From the NCBI GenBank assembly GCA_937958375.1, contig CALGNY010000177.1, positions 1 to 7,730 of the forward strand: a stretch of DNA of 7,730 bases, in the 5' to 3' direction. The position numbers were made by a program, and so were the translations under genes. Within the stretch, counting starts at the first letter, position 1; each line of letters begins with the position of its first letter. The notes under the pieces were generated by a model. The model made no database searches, was not told the origin of the DNA, and worked only from the letters and a program-made list of their open reading frames with translations. Positions 6,554 through 7,730 of the stretch are shown piece by piece. This stretch comes from an uncultured Bacillaceae bacterium (GTDB lineage Bacteria; Bacillota; Bacilli; Bacillales; Alkalibacillaceae).

Positions 6554-7027
6554 CTATATTAAATTTGGAAACCCCTGTTGACGTAAAGCTTCGTACACGA
6601 TAATTGCTGCTGTATTCGATAAATTAAGTGAGCGCACTTTGTCGTTCATATGGATCCGTAAGCAGCGGTCTTCTTTTCCTTCCAGTAAAGCTTCTGGAAT
6701 CCCATCTGTTTCTCTTCCGAAAACAAAGAACAACTCCTCATCCGGATCACTGAAATCATAGTCTGTATAATGCTTTGTCCCGAAGTTCTCGATATAATAA
6801 TAACTTCCTTCAGGGTAGGTCCGATACAACTCATCGATTGAATCGTAATACTTAATCGTTACGTCATGCCAATAATCCAGTCCTGCCCGCTTCAGCATCC
6901 GATCTTCCGTTGAAAACCCGAGCGGTCGAATCAAATGCAGCTCTGTTCCCGTCGCTAATACCGTCCGTGCGATATTTCCCGTATTCGCTGGGATTTCTGG
7001 CTGATACAACACAATATGTATGCCCAT
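6554..7027 (-). CDS. trmL: tRNA (cytidine/uridine(34)-2'-O)-methyltransferase, TrmL/CspR
   Basis: A SPOUT-class methyltransferase that 2'-O-methylates the wobble nucleotide (C34 or cmnm5U34) of tRNA-Leu, using S-adenosylmethionine, in the cytoplasm as a homodimer. At 157 residues it has the usual size of the minimal TrmL/YibK form (B. subtilis CspR about 160). The three SPOUT motifs are plain: PEIPANTGNIAR (10-21), FVFGRETDGIP (101-111), and VRSLNLSNTAAIIVYEALRQ (131-150) forming the trefoil-knot cofactor site. The ATG start gives the family N-terminus MGIHIVLYQPEIPANTGNI, with AAGGAG close upstream (3-nt gap). A second weaker AAGGTG lies 11 nt away. It has its own candidate extended -10 promoter in the 62-bp gap after ogt. 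The terminator beyond the stop ends the transcript. Confidence 0.97.
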   Translation of the reverse strand: MGIHIVLYQPEIPANTGNIARTVLATGTELHLIRPLGFSTEDRMLKRAGLDYWHDVTIKYYDSIDELYRTYPEGSYYYIENFGTKHYTDYDFSDPDEELFFVFGRETDGIPEALLEGKEDRCLRIHMNDKVRSLNLSNTAAIIVYEALRQQGFPNLI

Positions 7028-7067
7028 GTTCTCCTTACACCTTCTTACATGTTAATGAACGAAAAAT

Positions 7068-7076
7068 AGTATATCA
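7068..7076 (-). promoter_or_regulatory. Candidate extended -10 promoter of trmL
   Basis: The minus strand reads TGATATACT, a TG-N extended -10 with TATACT (7068-7073), about 40 bp upstream of the trmL ATG. At 17-bp spacing the -35 is poor (CTACTA), as is tolerated for extended -10 promoters. No strong terminator separates ogt from trmL, so read-through from ogt may also contribute. Confidence 0.45.
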
Positions 7077-7089
7077 CAAAATCAGCGCT

Positions 7090-7611
7090 TTAGTAGGCAT
7101 GATTTTTTTCTAAGCTCAATAACTGTTCTTTCCGTTCCAATCCTCCCCGATAACCGGTCAACTTTTGGTTCGTCCCAATGACTCTGTGACATGGAACAAT
7201 AATGGAAAGCGGGTTTTTATTGATGGCTCCACCGACAGCGCGGACAGCCTTCGGATGGTTGATTTGCTGGGCAATTTGCTTGTATGTTGTCGTCTGTCCA
7301 TAAGGGATTTGCTGCAACGTTTCCCATACTTGTTTTTGAAATGGCGTACCTGAGAGATTGATTGTCGTTTGGAACGATTTTTTCTTCCCTTGAAAATAAC
7401 CCTCTAACTCTTGTAACGCATCGTTCAATGCTTGTGGATCGACATGGATGGTTGCTTCTGGTTGGTGTTTATTCTTCCACTTTTCAATCCACTCTTTTTT
7501 ATTTTGAAAAGTGCCATGCTCGATGAAAGAAAGCGACCCGTTTGCATGGCCGCCCAACGTGAGCGGGCCGATCGGGCTTTCATATTCACGAATGATTAGC
7601 TTGTTTTCCAT
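7090..7611 (-). CDS. ogt: Methylated-DNA--[protein]-cysteine S-methyltransferase (Ogt type)
   Basis: A DNA repair suicide enzyme that moves the alkyl group of O6-alkylguanine (and O4-alkylthymine) to its own cysteine. At 173 residues it is a stand-alone Ogt-type protein. An N-terminal RNase-H-like domain (about 1-84) precedes the catalytic domain: GTPFQKQVWETL (88-99), YGQTTTYKQIA (104-114, helix-turn-helix region), RAVGGAINKNP (124-134), active-site PCHRVIG with Cys141, and GYRGGLERKE (153-162). All key residues are present. The frame is open upstream to ATG 7660-7662, but those 17 residues (beginning MSNTQPGPVAS) are translated tandem repeat and ribosome site. ATG 7609-7611 has AAGGAGG (7620-7626) at an 8-nt gap and gives a normal N-terminus. 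No Ada-type regulatory domain is fused. No convincing promoter is visible; it may lie in the upstream repeat or outside the window. Confidence 0.96.
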   Translation of the reverse strand: MENKLIIREYESPIGPLTLGGHANGSLSFIEHGTFQNKKEWIEKWKNKHQPEATIHVDPQALNDALQELEGYFQGKKKSFQTTINLSGTPFQKQVWETLQQIPYGQTTTYKQIAQQINHPKAVRAVGGAINKNPLSIIVPCHRVIGTNQKLTGYRGGLERKEQLLSLEKNHAY

Positions 7612-7624
7612 GATCTTGGCCTCC

Positions 7625-7726
7625 TTATTCGAAGCTACAGGTCCTGGTTGGGTGTTTGACACTGAATAACTGCGTGTTATTCGAAGCTACGTGCACAACT
7701 CGGCTGTTTGACACCGATTAACTCCG
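7625..7726. repeat. 52-bp-period tandem repeat with inverted termini upstream of ogt
   Basis: Copies at 7625-7674 and 7677-7726 share a perfect TTATTCGAAGCTAC start and a conserved GTTTGACAC(T/C)GA(A/T)TAAC end, with an unconserved middle of about 15 bp. Each unit is bounded by near inverted repeats: GTTATTCG (7676-7683) faces CGATTAAC (7715-7722), and TTATTCG (7625-7631) faces TGAATAAC (7663-7670). The first unit touches the ogt ribosome site. The array may continue past the window edge. It differs in sequence from the array at 1-122 although the period is alike. Confidence 0.75.
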
Positions 7727-7730
7727 AAAT

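Noticed and set aside
7080..7110. Terminator between ogt and trmL
   Set aside because: Only a 7-bp A/T stem with a 15-nt loop (AAAATCA/TGATTTT); too weak to call.
7656..7661. Plus-strand TTGACA (-35) in the repeat, recurring at 7708-7713
   Set aside because: No acceptable -10 lies 16-18 bp downstream of the first copy, and no plus-strand gene follows in the window.
7625..7726. CRISPR array
   Set aside because: Only two units, with conserved parts at both ends rather than identical repeats and unique spacers, and no cas genes.

Overview
The window looks like chromosomal DNA of a moderately halophilic or halotolerant Bacillaceae (for example Halobacillus, Thalassobacillus or Virgibacillus). 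This rests on close protein similarity, from memory, to Bacillus subtilis OdhA, OdhB, PrkA, CspR/TrmL and Ogt; on strong AGGAGG-type ribosome binding sites, several with GTG starts; and on a very acidic linker in OdhB. The genus is inference only.

Layout from left to right. Positions 1-122 hold two and a half copies of a roughly 51-bp degenerate tandem repeat with internal dyads. A perfect intrinsic terminator (154-190) closes the odhAB operon, which runs on the minus strand: odhB (215-1486, E2) preceded by odhA (1501-4332, E1). A gene-free stretch of about 240 bp (4333-4575) carries a candidate odhA promoter and a doubtful 11-codon leader ORF. Next, on the minus strand, is a divergent and shortened PrkA-family AAA+ protein (4576-6228). 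The 6229-6409 gap holds three copies of ATTTACG and a near-consensus plus-strand promoter with a dyad over the predicted transcription start. That promoter drives an apparently complete 26-residue membrane-peptide gene (6410-6490). A bidirectional terminator (about 6503-6547) separates it from convergent trmL (6554-7027, minus). Beyond lies an Ogt-type DNA repair methyltransferase gene (7090-7611, minus), whose upstream region (7625-7726) is a second ~52-bp tandem repeat with inverted termini.

Functionally the core is central metabolism: the E1 and E2 subunits of the 2-oxoglutarate dehydrogenase complex. The E3 subunit is not here and is normally shared with pyruvate dehydrogenase. The other genes are a PrkA-like ATPase of unknown client, a wobble-base tRNA methyltransferase and an alkylation-damage repair protein. 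They share no obvious pathway.

Three long reading frames extend upstream of what is probably the real start. For odhA, the PrkA-like gene and ogt, the Shine-Dalgarno position favours a downstream start. The least explained pieces are the small-peptide unit at 6341-6547, the divergent PrkA-like gene, and the two flanking repeat arrays.
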